DNA from: a virus
IMG/VR virus record: IMGVR_UViG_3300025099_004370
Location: 1 to 48,739 of that record
Strand: one strand, 5' to 3'
DNA length: 48,739 nucleotides
The position numbers were made by a program, and so were the translations under genes. Shown in pieces: positions 26,701 through 33,622 of this stretch. Position 1 is the first letter of the stretch. Each line of letters begins with the position of its first letter. A model generated the notes under the pieces. It was not told the origin of the DNA. It ran no database searches and saw nothing but the letters and a program-made list of their open reading frames with translations.

Positions 26701-27615
26701 ATGAAATTTAATAAAAAAATAGTAGTAGAGAGTCTTAATCATAAACAGGCTGGTAAAAAAGTTTTTACTGAAGGTAAGAAACAGCATGTTGTTTTATCCG
26801 AAGACCAGTTTGAAAGGTTAATGACTTCTCTTAATGAAGAAAACAATGATGAAATAAATGTTTTAATAAGAGAATCATATAAATTAATTAGAGAGTCTAT
26901 AACTAATGAAGGTATAAAGTTAAATGTTGATGAATATTCTGATGATTTAATTGGTGAAGGTTTTAATACAGGGGGTTACAATCCTGGAGTTGCGGCTGGT
27001 GAAGGTATAGAAAATGTTATTAACGGTATAAAGAAAGCCTATGACATGATTAAAGATAGTGATACTAGAAAAAAATTAGCTAACTCTATTACTAAATTAG
27101 GTAACTTTATGACTATTACAGCTGACGCAATTGCTTCAGGTAGAGACCAAAGAAGTATGGCAGACCCTGATTCATTAAGAGACCCACTTCCTTATCCAGA
27201 GTTGGATGAGATGCATCATGAAGAGATGGAGGAGGGTACTGGAGCGTCATCAGCAGGAGCTTATTCAGCACCTTTAGAGTTTACAGAAGACGCAAAACCT
27301 GATTTCTTAGACCTTGATAAGGATGGTGATAAGGAAGAATCTATGAAGAAAGCTGCAAAAGATATGAAGGAAGATTCAGGTCATGACGAAGCTATGAATT
27401 ATGGTAGGGATGAAGGTCATGACGATAAAGAACTTTATGATTTAAAACATGACGGTGCTAGTGAAGACCATATCGAGGATTTAGAAGACGATATGCATTA
27501 TGACCATATCCATGACTCTAAAAATATCGAAGAGTCAAAAGAGGAAAAAGAAAAACTGATTCAAGAAGACATCAAAAAGATGAAACAAATAATAAAACCA
27601 ATCTCAAAAATTTAA
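26701..27615 (+). CDS. Acidic protein with helical tag and EF-hand-like loop
   Basis: A 304-residue, strongly acidic protein of unknown family. Residues 29-46 (HVVLSEDQFERLMTSLNE) match the helical tag shared by other proteins here, ending in L-N-E; a second helix IRESYKLIRES follows. Near residue 200 the segment PDFLDLDKDGDKEESMKK has the DxDxDG spacing of a calcium-binding EF-hand or dockerin loop. The last 100 residues are Asp/Glu/His-rich (EDHIEDLEDDMHYDHIHD). Such composition fits an internal head or core protein. Located between sheath and a second tagged gene, two bases apart from it. Confidence 0.7.
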   Translation: MKFNKKIVVESLNHKQAGKKVFTEGKKQHVVLSEDQFERLMTSLNEENNDEINVLIRESYKLIRESITNEGIKLNVDEYSDDLIGEGFNTGGYNPGVAAGEGIENVINGIKKAYDMIKDSDTRKKLANSITKLGNFMTITADAIASGRDQRSMADPDSLRDPLPYPELDEMHHEEMEEGTGASSAGAYSAPLEFTEDAKPDFLDLDKDGDKEESMKKAAKDMKEDSGHDEAMNYGRDEGHDDKELYDLKHDGASEDHIEDLEDDMHYDHIHDSKNIEESKEEKEKLIQEDIKKMKQIIKPISKI

Positions 27616-27617
27616 AA

Positions 27618-27911
27618 ATGAAAAAAATACAGTTAAAAGAATCTGATTTAATAGATTTAATAGAAAAATTAGTAAAAGAAAATTTAAGTAACGGTAACGC
27701 ACAAAATTTAGGAATGATGAACACTCCTACAGCCAAATATAAAGATTTACTAGAAAAGGAAGATGTTGAAGAGGGTGATATCGAAGAGGAAGATGTTACA
27801 CATGAGGAAGAAGATAATGTAATGGAATCTAAAAAAGGTAAAAAGACTCTATCATTGACAGAATCTCAATTGGTAAAACTTATAGAAAAAGTTGTTAAGG
27901 GAAAAAAATAA
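27618..27911 (+). CDS. Small protein with helical tag at each end
   Basis: A 97-residue protein made almost only of two copies of the shared helix joined by an acidic linker: residues 3-21 (KIQLKESDLIDLIEKLVKE) and 76-94 (KTLSLTESQLVKLIEKVVK). The linker has EEGDIEEEDVTHEEEDN. It starts two bases after the preceding tagged gene and ends 25 bases before a strong terminator. The near-duplication of the tag in one tiny protein suggests the tag itself is the working part, for example in binding a scaffold or capsid partner. Confidence 0.75.
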   Translation: MKKIQLKESDLIDLIEKLVKENLSNGNAQNLGMMNTPTAKYKDLLEKEDVEEGDIEEEDVTHEEEDNVMESKKGKKTLSLTESQLVKLIEKVVKGKK

Positions 27912-27936
27912 TAAAATTAGATTATTATGAAAACAT

Positions 27937-27959
27937 AAAAGGTCCGAAAGGACCTTTTT
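27937..27959. terminator. Bidirectional intrinsic terminator
   Basis: AAAAGGTCC, loop GAAA, GGACCTTTT(TT). The A run on one side and T run on the other make it work both ways: it ends the sheath unit on the plus strand and the membrane protein unit on the minus strand, whose stop is at 27959. Confidence 0.85.
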
Positions 27960-28195
27960 TAGTTAACTAATTTCCCACCATTTAATAATATTAAAATTAA
28001 TATCATTGGGGCTAGTATCGGAGCTTTAATAATGTGTGTGATAATGTAGAATGTGTACCATTTATTGGTCGGTTCATCACCTCGTTTAGACTCAAACGAC
28101 ACATAACTACTATAAATGTCTTTTTCATTAATTAACAAAAACACAAACATTAGTATTTGTGAAACAATTAGATAAGATATGATGTATTCTAACAT
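27959..28195 (-). CDS. Small two-segment membrane protein
   Basis: A 78-residue protein with hydrophobic segments at about 4-22 (YIISYLIVSQILMFVFLLI) and 50-72 (FYIITHIIKAPILAPMILIL), joined by a charged loop with ESKRGDEPTNK. No signal peptidase site. It converges on the sheath unit through a shared terminator and lies 66 bases after the lipoprotein gene. Its small size and envelope location, next to an early-type lipoprotein, would fit a superinfection or lysis-related protein, but no family is recognised. Confidence 0.65.
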   Translation of the reverse strand: MLEYIISYLIVSQILMFVFLLINEKDIYSSYVSFESKRGDEPTNKWYTFYIITHIIKAPILAPMILILILLNGGKLVN

Positions 28196-28234
28196 AATTT
28201 TTTATTTTTTTAAATTAAACTTCTATTAATATAT

Positions 28235-28257
28235 ACGACTTGTCGTTGTCAAAGTTA
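28235..28257 (-). promoter_or_regulatory. Possible promoter box and palindrome for membrane protein gene
   Basis: On the minus strand TAACTTTG (28250-28257) fits the TAnnTTTG box; a clear -33 TTTG is missing, though CTTT is 19 bases upstream. Just downstream is a perfect inverted repeat ACGAC-TT-GTCGT (28235-28246), placed where a repressor would block initiation, or at the 5' end of the mRNA as a small hairpin. Confidence 0.35.
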
Positions 28258-28261
28258 CAAA

Positions 28262-28837
28262 CTAACTTACTTTTCTAAAGGTTAACACACTGTAATAACG
28301 GTAATTATAACCATCTATAGTGTCATAAGACTCTTGTACCAAAACATCAATAATACCATTAACTACATCCATTCTTTCTATAACTAAAGGTCTAGATGAA
28401 CCGCCCATTAATTGTTGACCTCCAACCAAAGGTTCTAAGACAGTAATATAATTATCTGTTACATTTAGACCATAAGGGGATAAAGTGTCGTTATTCAATA
28501 CAAATGACCCAAAACCAGGTACCTGAAGAGGGAATATAAAACTCCAAATAGTCTGATACCTTGTAATAACCTCAAAGTCATAATAGGGGTTTGGGTATCT
28601 AAGACTACTGGTCATACCTGAACCAAAGTGAAAAATTTCTTCCTCAATATCTAGGTCTAAATTTACCATAAACATATCCCCGTCTATTAGTAACCAGTCA
28701 CCTTCTAGATAACTAACCTCAACGTATGTGGTTGGTTCTTGTGTAGTTGGTTGGGTATTTTCACATTCTATAAGTGGGTATTCTTTTTCACAAGAACACA
28801 AAAGTATAAGTAGTAATAGTTTGTATATATTTTTCAT
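28262..28837 (-). CDS. Phage-encoded lipoprotein
   Basis: A 191-residue protein with a signal of the lipoprotein type: MKNIYKLLLLILLCSC with Cys16 as the lipidated residue (lipobox L-C-S-C). The mature N-terminus CEKEYPLIE is acidic, and charged residues just after Cys are part of the surface export signal known in Capnocytophaga and Flavobacterium lipoproteins, so exposure on the cell surface is possible. The rest is beta-rich (DWLLIDGDMFMVNLDLDIEEE, YYSVLTFRK), like small lipocalin-like proteins. It has the best host-type promoter in the window, hence probably early. Superinfection exclusion, as with T5 Llp, is the leading guess. Confidence 0.82.
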   Translation of the reverse strand: MKNIYKLLLLILLCSCEKEYPLIECENTQPTTQEPTTYVEVSYLEGDWLLIDGDMFMVNLDLDIEEEIFHFGSGMTSSLRYPNPYYDFEVITRYQTIWSFIFPLQVPGFGSFVLNNDTLSPYGLNVTDNYITVLEPLVGGQQLMGGSSRPLVIERMDVVNGIIDVLVQESYDTIDGYNYRYYSVLTFRKVS

Positions 28838-28872
28838 ACTACAAAGATAAATAAAATAAATGAATAAACAAA
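28838..28872 (-). promoter_or_regulatory. Host-type promoter for lipoprotein gene
   Basis: Minus-strand TTTG (28869-28872), 19-base spacer, TATCTTTG (28842-28849), then TAGT and ATG. Both boxes match the Bacteroidota consensus exactly with the canonical spacing. A leaderless or nearly leaderless transcript is predicted. Confidence 0.75.
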
Positions 28873-28881
28873 ATTAATTTG

Positions 28882-28889
28882 TATTTATA
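28882..28889 (+). promoter_or_regulatory. TATTTATA late-type promoter box (HAD gene)
   Basis: TTTGTATTTATATTATATG: octamer, four bases, then ATG at 28894. It sets the gene start, because an upstream in-frame ATA/ATG-like start at 28879 would lie inside the box. Leaderless geometry, as with host-type promoters here. Confidence 0.5.
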
Positions 28890-28893
28890 TTAT

Positions 28894-29751
28894 ATGAGTA
28901 CTAATATTATTATAACGGAAAAACAACTTAAAAAAATATCTACTTTATTAAATGAAGATGGACCTAATAACTCTATAAGGGCTTATTCTTTTGATTGGGA
29001 TGATAATATTATGAGAATGCCAACTAAAATTAAAATGTTAAAGAAAGGTGATTCTGGTTGGGAAAAAATTGAGGTTAGTACTGAGGAGTTCGCTAATTTA
29101 AGGAATGATGAAAATTATAAATTAGATGATGGGGCATTTGATAATTTTATAGAAGAGGATGCTTTTTTGGGTGACTTAAAAAAAGCCTTAGAGACTAAGT
29201 CTTTCGCTCCCTCATTTGAAAAATTTAAAGAAGCTCTTATTTACGCAAATCCAATATCGATTATAACAGCTAGAGGGCACGACCCCCAAACCATAAGAAA
29301 AGGTATGGACATTGTCATATCTGAAACGTTTAGTGAAGAAGAACTAGGAAGAATGATAGACAATATACAACAGATATACCCTGAATTAGATGGTGAAGAT
29401 TTAGATGTTGTAATAAAAACTTATTTAGATTCACATGACTATCACCCAGTAACATCAGAAAGATTTACCGATAAATTTGGTTTAGAGAGTGGGTCTGCGG
29501 TTAATCCCGAAGAAAATAAAAAAATAGCTTTACGAGATTATGTAACAAAAATAGTTACAAAAGTGGGAGAAATGGTGAATACTGATTATAATAAACTATC
29601 TGTGGGATTTAGTGACGATGATTTGGGTAATATAAATGCGATAGTAGATTTTATACAGGAGGTATTACAAGTAGAATTTCCAGAGGTAGACTTTATTGTT
29701 TACGATACTTCAGAAGGTGGTATGAATAAAATAGTATTAAAACAAGTGTAA
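28894..29751 (+). CDS. HAD-superfamily phosphatase-like protein with helical tag
   Basis: A 285-residue protein. HAD motif I is FDWDDN (Asp34 nucleophile, Asp36 acid/base), motif II is in IITARGHD (Thr near 127), and GFSDDDLGNI near 240 supplies the acidic motif IV. The middle helical part is a cap domain. Substrate unknown; T4 Pnk 3'-phosphatase belongs to the same superfamily. Residues 5-21 (IIITEKQLKKISTLLNE) are the shared helical tag ending in L-N-E, placed directly before the catalytic domain, as if a removable targeting peptide on an enzyme carried in the head. Confidence 0.8.
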   Translation: MSTNIIITEKQLKKISTLLNEDGPNNSIRAYSFDWDDNIMRMPTKIKMLKKGDSGWEKIEVSTEEFANLRNDENYKLDDGAFDNFIEEDAFLGDLKKALETKSFAPSFEKFKEALIYANPISIITARGHDPQTIRKGMDIVISETFSEEELGRMIDNIQQIYPELDGEDLDVVIKTYLDSHDYHPVTSERFTDKFGLESGSAVNPEENKKIALRDYVTKIVTKVGEMVNTDYNKLSVGFSDDDLGNINAIVDFIQEVLQVEFPEVDFIVYDTSEGGMNKIVLKQV

Positions 29752-29776
29752 TGTAACATTTTTTTCATTACCGTTA

Positions 29777-29784
29777 TATTTATA
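29777..29784 (+). promoter_or_regulatory. TATTTATA late-type promoter box (tail tube)
   Basis: Exact octamer 38 bases before the tail tube ATG, in a gap free of other genes. Confidence 0.5.
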
Positions 29785-29822
29785 GATATATAAAAAAATA
29801 AATAAATTAAAAAAATAAAAAC

Positions 29823-30311
29823 ATGGCCGATTTATTAATGAAAATGCCTATACCTTATGAACCTAAAAGAAAAAATAGGTTTATATTAAGATTTGATTCT
29901 TCTTTAGGCATAAATGAATGGTATGTGGAGAGTACGTCGAGACCACAAATAACCATAAATTCAGTAGAGGTACCATTTTTAAACACATCTACTTACGTAG
30001 CAGGTAGATTTACGTGGAACACGATAAATGTAACCTTCAGGGACCCAATAGGTCCATCAGCAGCACAAGCTCTAATGGAGTGGGTAAGATTACATTCTGA
30101 ATCGGTAACTGGTAGAATGGGGTACGCAGCTGGTTATAAAAAGAATATAGACTTAGAAATGTTAGACCCGACAGGTGTTGTGGTAGAAAAGTGGATAATG
30201 CAGGGTACGTTCTTAACAGACGTTAATTTCGATAGTTTAGGTTATAGTGATGATGGGTTAGCTACAATTTCAGCAACACTAAGACCGGATAGATGTATAT
30301 TAGTTTACTAA
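29823..30311 (+). CDS. Tail tube protein (gp19-like)
   Basis: A 162-residue protein, same size as T4 gp19 (163). RKNRFILRFDSSLGINEWYVESTSRPQ at the start, then INSVEVPFLNTSTYVAGRFTW, ITVTFRD-like (NVTFRDPIGPSAAQALMEWV) and IDLEMLDPTGVVVEKWIMQG follow the tail tube fold, which stacks as hexamers inside the sheath. The final DGLATISATLRPDRC is the typical last strand. It has its own promoter and terminator, which suits the high copy number needed. Confidence 0.92.
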   Translation: MADLLMKMPIPYEPKRKNRFILRFDSSLGINEWYVESTSRPQITINSVEVPFLNTSTYVAGRFTWNTINVTFRDPIGPSAAQALMEWVRLHSESVTGRMGYAAGYKKNIDLEMLDPTGVVVEKWIMQGTFLTDVNFDSLGYSDDGLATISATLRPDRCILVY

Positions 30312-30330
30312 ACTAAAACAAATATATTTT

Positions 30331-30356
30331 AAAAAGCCCTAACCAAGGGCTTTTTT
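30331..30356 (+). terminator. Intrinsic terminator after tail tube
   Basis: AAAAAGCCCT, loop AACCA, AGGGCTTTTTT: a GC stem with a long T run 20 bases after the tube stop. It isolates the highly expressed tube gene. Confidence 0.85.
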
Positions 30357-30436
30357 ATTGCAAATTACTTGACTTTATCAATACATTATACCAAGCTTAT
30401 AGCGCAACCTATTTAAAATAATAAAAACTAAAAATA

Positions 30437-30444
30437 TATTTACA
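30437..30444 (+). promoter_or_regulatory. Possible late-type box for tail chaperone
   Basis: TATTTACA, one mismatch to TATTTATA, 29 bases before the ATG at 30474 and after the tube terminator; a new promoter is expected here. Confidence 0.3.
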
Positions 30445-30473
30445 AATATAATATATATATTAAATTATAAGCT

Positions 30474-31232
30474 ATGCAAGAACAAATACCAAATCCGGAA
30501 GAAACGATTTTACCTTATGACGTGGTAACTTTACCATCACAGGGGCTATTCTACACCAATAAAAAGAAAACACTTAAAGTTACCTACTTAAACGCATCAG
30601 ATGAAAATTTACTAGCTTCCCCCGCAGTACAACAAGCGGGAACTCTAGTAGAGTCCTTACTAACTAAAAAAATATTAGACAAAGATATTGTAGTTAGTGA
30701 TATGCCGGATTGTGATAAAGAAGCGGTCCTTATATTTTTAAGAAACACAGCTTTTGGTTCAGACTATACTGTGACCTTGACCGACCCTAAAACTAAAAAA
30801 GAGTTTGAAACAACACTTGATTTGTCCGTTTTAAAACTAAAAGAGAGCAATGTGGTGGTTGATGAAAAAAACGAGTTTGAGTATTTGTTAGAACAATCAA
30901 AGAAAAAAATAAAATTAAAATTTTTATCACCAGCGGACGAACTATATCTACAAGAAATAGATAAAAGATATAAGAACGACCCAATCAATCCTTACATGAC
31001 TAAACAATTAGAGAGAATGGTTACAGAAATAGACGGAGTAAGGGACCCTATGACTATATCTCAAATGATACAAACTATGCCTATAAAAGATTCTCAAAGT
31101 ATTAGAAAAGTTATTAGAGAGAATACACCAGGACTAGACCTTAACATACCAACAACAACACCATCAGGAGAAGAAATGAAAGTAAGAATTTCATTGGGTG
31201 TTGAGTTTTTTCGTCCTTTCTACGGGCTATAG
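30474..31232 (+). CDS. Tail assembly chaperone/hub protein (gp26-like)
   Basis: A 252-residue protein. TLPSQGLFYTNKKKTLKVTY near the start is the LPSxGxFY signature of T4 gp26-type baseplate/tail chaperone proteins, followed by a DxxAxxILLRxxAFGxxY-like segment (CDKEAVLIFLRNTAFGSDY). Its place between tube and tape-measure genes is where lambda G and other tail chaperones sit. The coding end (31206-31212, TTTTTTC) overlaps a second frame that continues as a typical chaperone C-terminal helix domain, so this product probably exists in a short and an extended form. Confidence 0.7.
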   Translation: MQEQIPNPEETILPYDVVTLPSQGLFYTNKKKTLKVTYLNASDENLLASPAVQQAGTLVESLLTKKILDKDIVVSDMPDCDKEAVLIFLRNTAFGSDYTVTLTDPKTKKEFETTLDLSVLKLKESNVVVDEKNEFEYLLEQSKKKIKLKFLSPADELYLQEIDKRYKNDPINPYMTKQLERMVTEIDGVRDPMTISQMIQTMPIKDSQSIRKVIRENTPGLDLNIPTTTPSGEEMKVRISLGVEFFRPFYGL

Positions 31233-31410
31233 GAATGCCCTATTGCAAGAGTTTTATTATTTGATGAGACACCTCCATATACCATGGAGAGACCTTCTAT
31301 ACATGCCTACATTTGAAAGAAGATTCTACATAAATACACTAGTAGAAGAATTCAATAAAAAGAAAGAGTCTTACGAACAAGCAAAAAACAAATCGAAATC
31401 ATCATATTAA
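31198..31410 (+). CDS. Tail chaperone C-terminal extension (+1 frame)
   Basis: About 66-70 residues in the +1 frame relative to the gp26-like gene; this frame is open from 31186. LLQEFYYLMRHLHIPWRDLLYM then PTFERRFYINTLVEEFNKK matches the helix pair seen after frameshifts in lambda GT-like and gp26/gp51-like pairs. No convincing ribosome binding site; the first in-frame GTG (31198) lies inside the other gene. Expression by slippage at TTT-TTT-CGT (31206-31214) is favoured, but a separate start at the ATG near 31264 is possible. Ends 23 bases before the tape-measure gene. Confidence 0.65.
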   Translation: MLSFFVLSTGYRNALLQEFYYLMRHLHIPWRDLLYMPTFERRFYINTLVEEFNKKKESYEQAKNKSKSSY

Positions 31411-31411
31411 C

Positions 31412-31419
31412 TATTTATA
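31412..31419 (+). promoter_or_regulatory. TATTTATA late-type promoter box (tape measure)
   Basis: Exact octamer 14 bases before the ATG at 31434, two bases after the stop of the chaperone extension. Confidence 0.5.
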
Positions 31420-31433
31420 GTTAAATAAAAACT

Positions 31434-33581
31434 ATGTTGAACTTTCTTAAACAATTATTTATTGAGGGGATTTTATCTGGAGCTAAACCTTATTTAGCTT
31501 TTCACCCCGAATTAGGTGTGCCTATAGGGGTTTTTAACTATAAAGACGAACCTAATCGACAATCCCGTATAAAATCCATTAAAAAAATGGGTAAGAAAGG
31601 TAACCCAACATCACTAAAGTTAGCTAAATTGTTGGGTATAGATAATCCCATACCATCATTTGTAGACAAAGCAACACAGGATGCAATTGATAAAGCGGTT
31701 AAAGAAGCTTATGAAAAGGGTGTAAAAGATGGGGGTAAAAGTTCTTATAAGGGTGGTAATTATGGGTCTGGTACTTTAGGTTTATTTGAAGAAGCACAAA
31801 AACAAAGGGTCTCTAGAGAAGGTTTGTCTGTTGGGGAAGTTAATAAGTTAGGTGAACTTTTAAAGGGTGGTGCACTAAGCACTGCTGACATAAAAGAAAA
31901 TATGGGGTTCATATTAGATATGTTAGCTTTAGAAGATACCCTTAGAATAGGTATTTCTCAGTCTTTAGGGATGACTAATGAACAGTTATTCGATACCATA
32001 GACGAATTAAATGAGGCTGGAAAATCATCATATCAGTGGGGACTCACAGTAGACCAGTTATTCGAAACATTTAAAGCCATATCCCTAGAGATTGGTAGGA
32101 ATTTACGTATACCACCTGAAGTAACAACAAGGGTTGCTCTTTTAACTAAAACTTTAGAAGGTTTTGACGGAGCTGCATTCGCAGACGCATTTGATAGAAT
32201 TGGCTTTAGTTTGGAAAGTGCTATAGGTGGTGTTGACGACACTAATAACGCTATGTCTGACGTACTAAAAACAGGTAGGGCTATGGGTGTAGTGATGGAA
32301 ACATTCTTAAAAAATGTTTCAGGTGAGATTAAACTCATAAACACATACCAATTCGAAAACGGAGTACAAGGACTATCAAGAATGGTAGCTAGAGCTCAAA
32401 GATTAGGTGTTGAAATGGGGGATGTTACAGGTCTGGCGGAAAATTTACTAGACCCAGAAGGGGCTATAGAATTTGCGGCACAAATGCAAGTGATTGGTGG
32501 AGCGGCCAGTGACCTTACCGACCCATTTAAATTAATGTATATGGCTAGTAATGACCTAGAAGGTCTACAAACAGCCATTATTGATACTGCGGCCGCAGCT
32601 GCAACATTTGATGAAACAAAAAATAAATTTGTAATAGCACCCGCAACCCAAAGACAGTTAAGAGACCAAGCAAAAGCGATGGGTATGAATTACCAAGACC
32701 TAGCCGACTCCGCTACTAAAGCTGCAAGAGAATCAGCAGTTTTATCACAAATGGAGTTTACAGAAGGTATTAGTCCTGAAGATAAAGAACTAATAGCTTC
32801 AATGGCTCAAATAGGGAAAGGTGGGGCAGCGGAGGTTAAAATACCAGGTGTTGATGAATTAGTCAATGTCGCAGATGTTACTGATGAACAACTAGAGTTG
32901 TTAAGAAAAGAAGGTATGAGTGATACTGACATCTATAAACAACAATTGACAGTGGCAGAAAAAGCAAATCAGTATTTAGCTTTAATTGATACAGGGGTAA
33001 GGATGATGGTTGACTCAATGGGTGGTGACATGAGAGATGCTTTGGAAGAAGCCTTCTCACAAACCGCAGCAGGAAAAATGAATCTATTAACGGAAGAACA
33101 AATGGAGACCATGATGGGTGGTGATACAAAAGAGATAGCGAAGTTAATCGGTAATCTAGGTGGTACATTAAGTAAAGAGGCCCTAGGTTTAGTAAAGGAT
33201 GCTTCTGTTGGTTTAGGGGCTACCACATCAAAGGACTGGGAAAGTGTTTTGCCACCCGCAAATGATTTTATATTAAGACCTGGGATGAGTGAACCTCTAA
33301 GATTTAACAAGGGGGACTTAATAATAGGTGGTACAGAGTTAGACGCTATACTACAAGGTGGTATGGGAGGTAATACTGAATTACTAAATGAGGTTAGTAA
33401 TATGACAACAAATATGACCCAAACAGTGAATTCTGGTGTAAAAGAACACAAAATAACAGGTGAACTAACAATAAGAGATTCCCAAGGTGGGAGAGGTACA
33501 GTTTCCGCTGAAGATGTAGTAAGAGCATTCAATAGGAATAGTGCGGCCAGCAAAGATTTTTACATGATGTTACAATCATAA
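31434..33581 (+). CDS. Putative tape-measure protein
   Basis: A 715-residue, largely helical, Ala/Gly-rich protein located just after the tail chaperones, the standard place for a tape measure. Long helical runs (IPPEVTTRVALLTKTLEGFDG, SRMVARAQRLGVEMGDVTGLA, DTAAAAATFDE) and repeated Gly-Ala segments fit. By the rule of about 0.15 nm per residue it would set a tail of about 105 nm. N-terminal 30 residues are hydrophobic (FLKQLFIEGILSGAKPYLAF). A short C-terminal beta part (HKITGELTIRDSQGGRGTVS) may contact the tail tip. Called mainly from position and composition. Confidence 0.65.
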   Translation: MLNFLKQLFIEGILSGAKPYLAFHPELGVPIGVFNYKDEPNRQSRIKSIKKMGKKGNPTSLKLAKLLGIDNPIPSFVDKATQDAIDKAVKEAYEKGVKDGGKSSYKGGNYGSGTLGLFEEAQKQRVSREGLSVGEVNKLGELLKGGALSTADIKENMGFILDMLALEDTLRIGISQSLGMTNEQLFDTIDELNEAGKSSYQWGLTVDQLFETFKAISLEIGRNLRIPPEVTTRVALLTKTLEGFDGAAFADAFDRIGFSLESAIGGVDDTNNAMSDVLKTGRAMGVVMETFLKNVSGEIKLINTYQFENGVQGLSRMVARAQRLGVEMGDVTGLAENLLDPEGAIEFAAQMQVIGGAASDLTDPFKLMYMASNDLEGLQTAIIDTAAAAATFDETKNKFVIAPATQRQLRDQAKAMGMNYQDLADSATKAARESAVLSQMEFTEGISPEDKELIASMAQIGKGGAAEVKIPGVDELVNVADVTDEQLELLRKEGMSDTDIYKQQLTVAEKANQYLALIDTGVRMMVDSMGGDMRDALEEAFSQTAAGKMNLLTEEQMETMMGGDTKEIAKLIGNLGGTLSKEALGLVKDASVGLGATTSKDWESVLPPANDFILRPGMSEPLRFNKGDLIIGGTELDAILQGGMGGNTELLNEVSNMTTNMTQTVNSGVKEHKITGELTIRDSQGGRGTVSAEDVVRAFNRNSAASKDFYMMLQS

Positions 33582-33597
33582 AAATATTTTTATAATC

Positions 33598-33605
33598 TAT
33601 TTATA
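33598..33605 (+). promoter_or_regulatory. TATTTATA late-type promoter box (baseplate genes)
   Basis: Exact octamer followed by ATAAAA, 17 bases before the ATG at 33623. Probably drives the baseplate block to 44435, which has no other clear box. Confidence 0.5.
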
Positions 33606-33622
33606 ATAAAAACCAATAATAA

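Noticed and set aside
29748-29771. GTAATG...CATTAC inverted repeat after the HAD gene
   Set aside because: Six-base AT-rich stem with a 12-base loop and the T run inside the loop, so not a convincing terminator.
32969-33553. 194-codon frame opposite the tape-measure gene
   Set aside because: Shadow of a well-supported gene; Ser/Pro/Leu-rich product typical of antisense frames.
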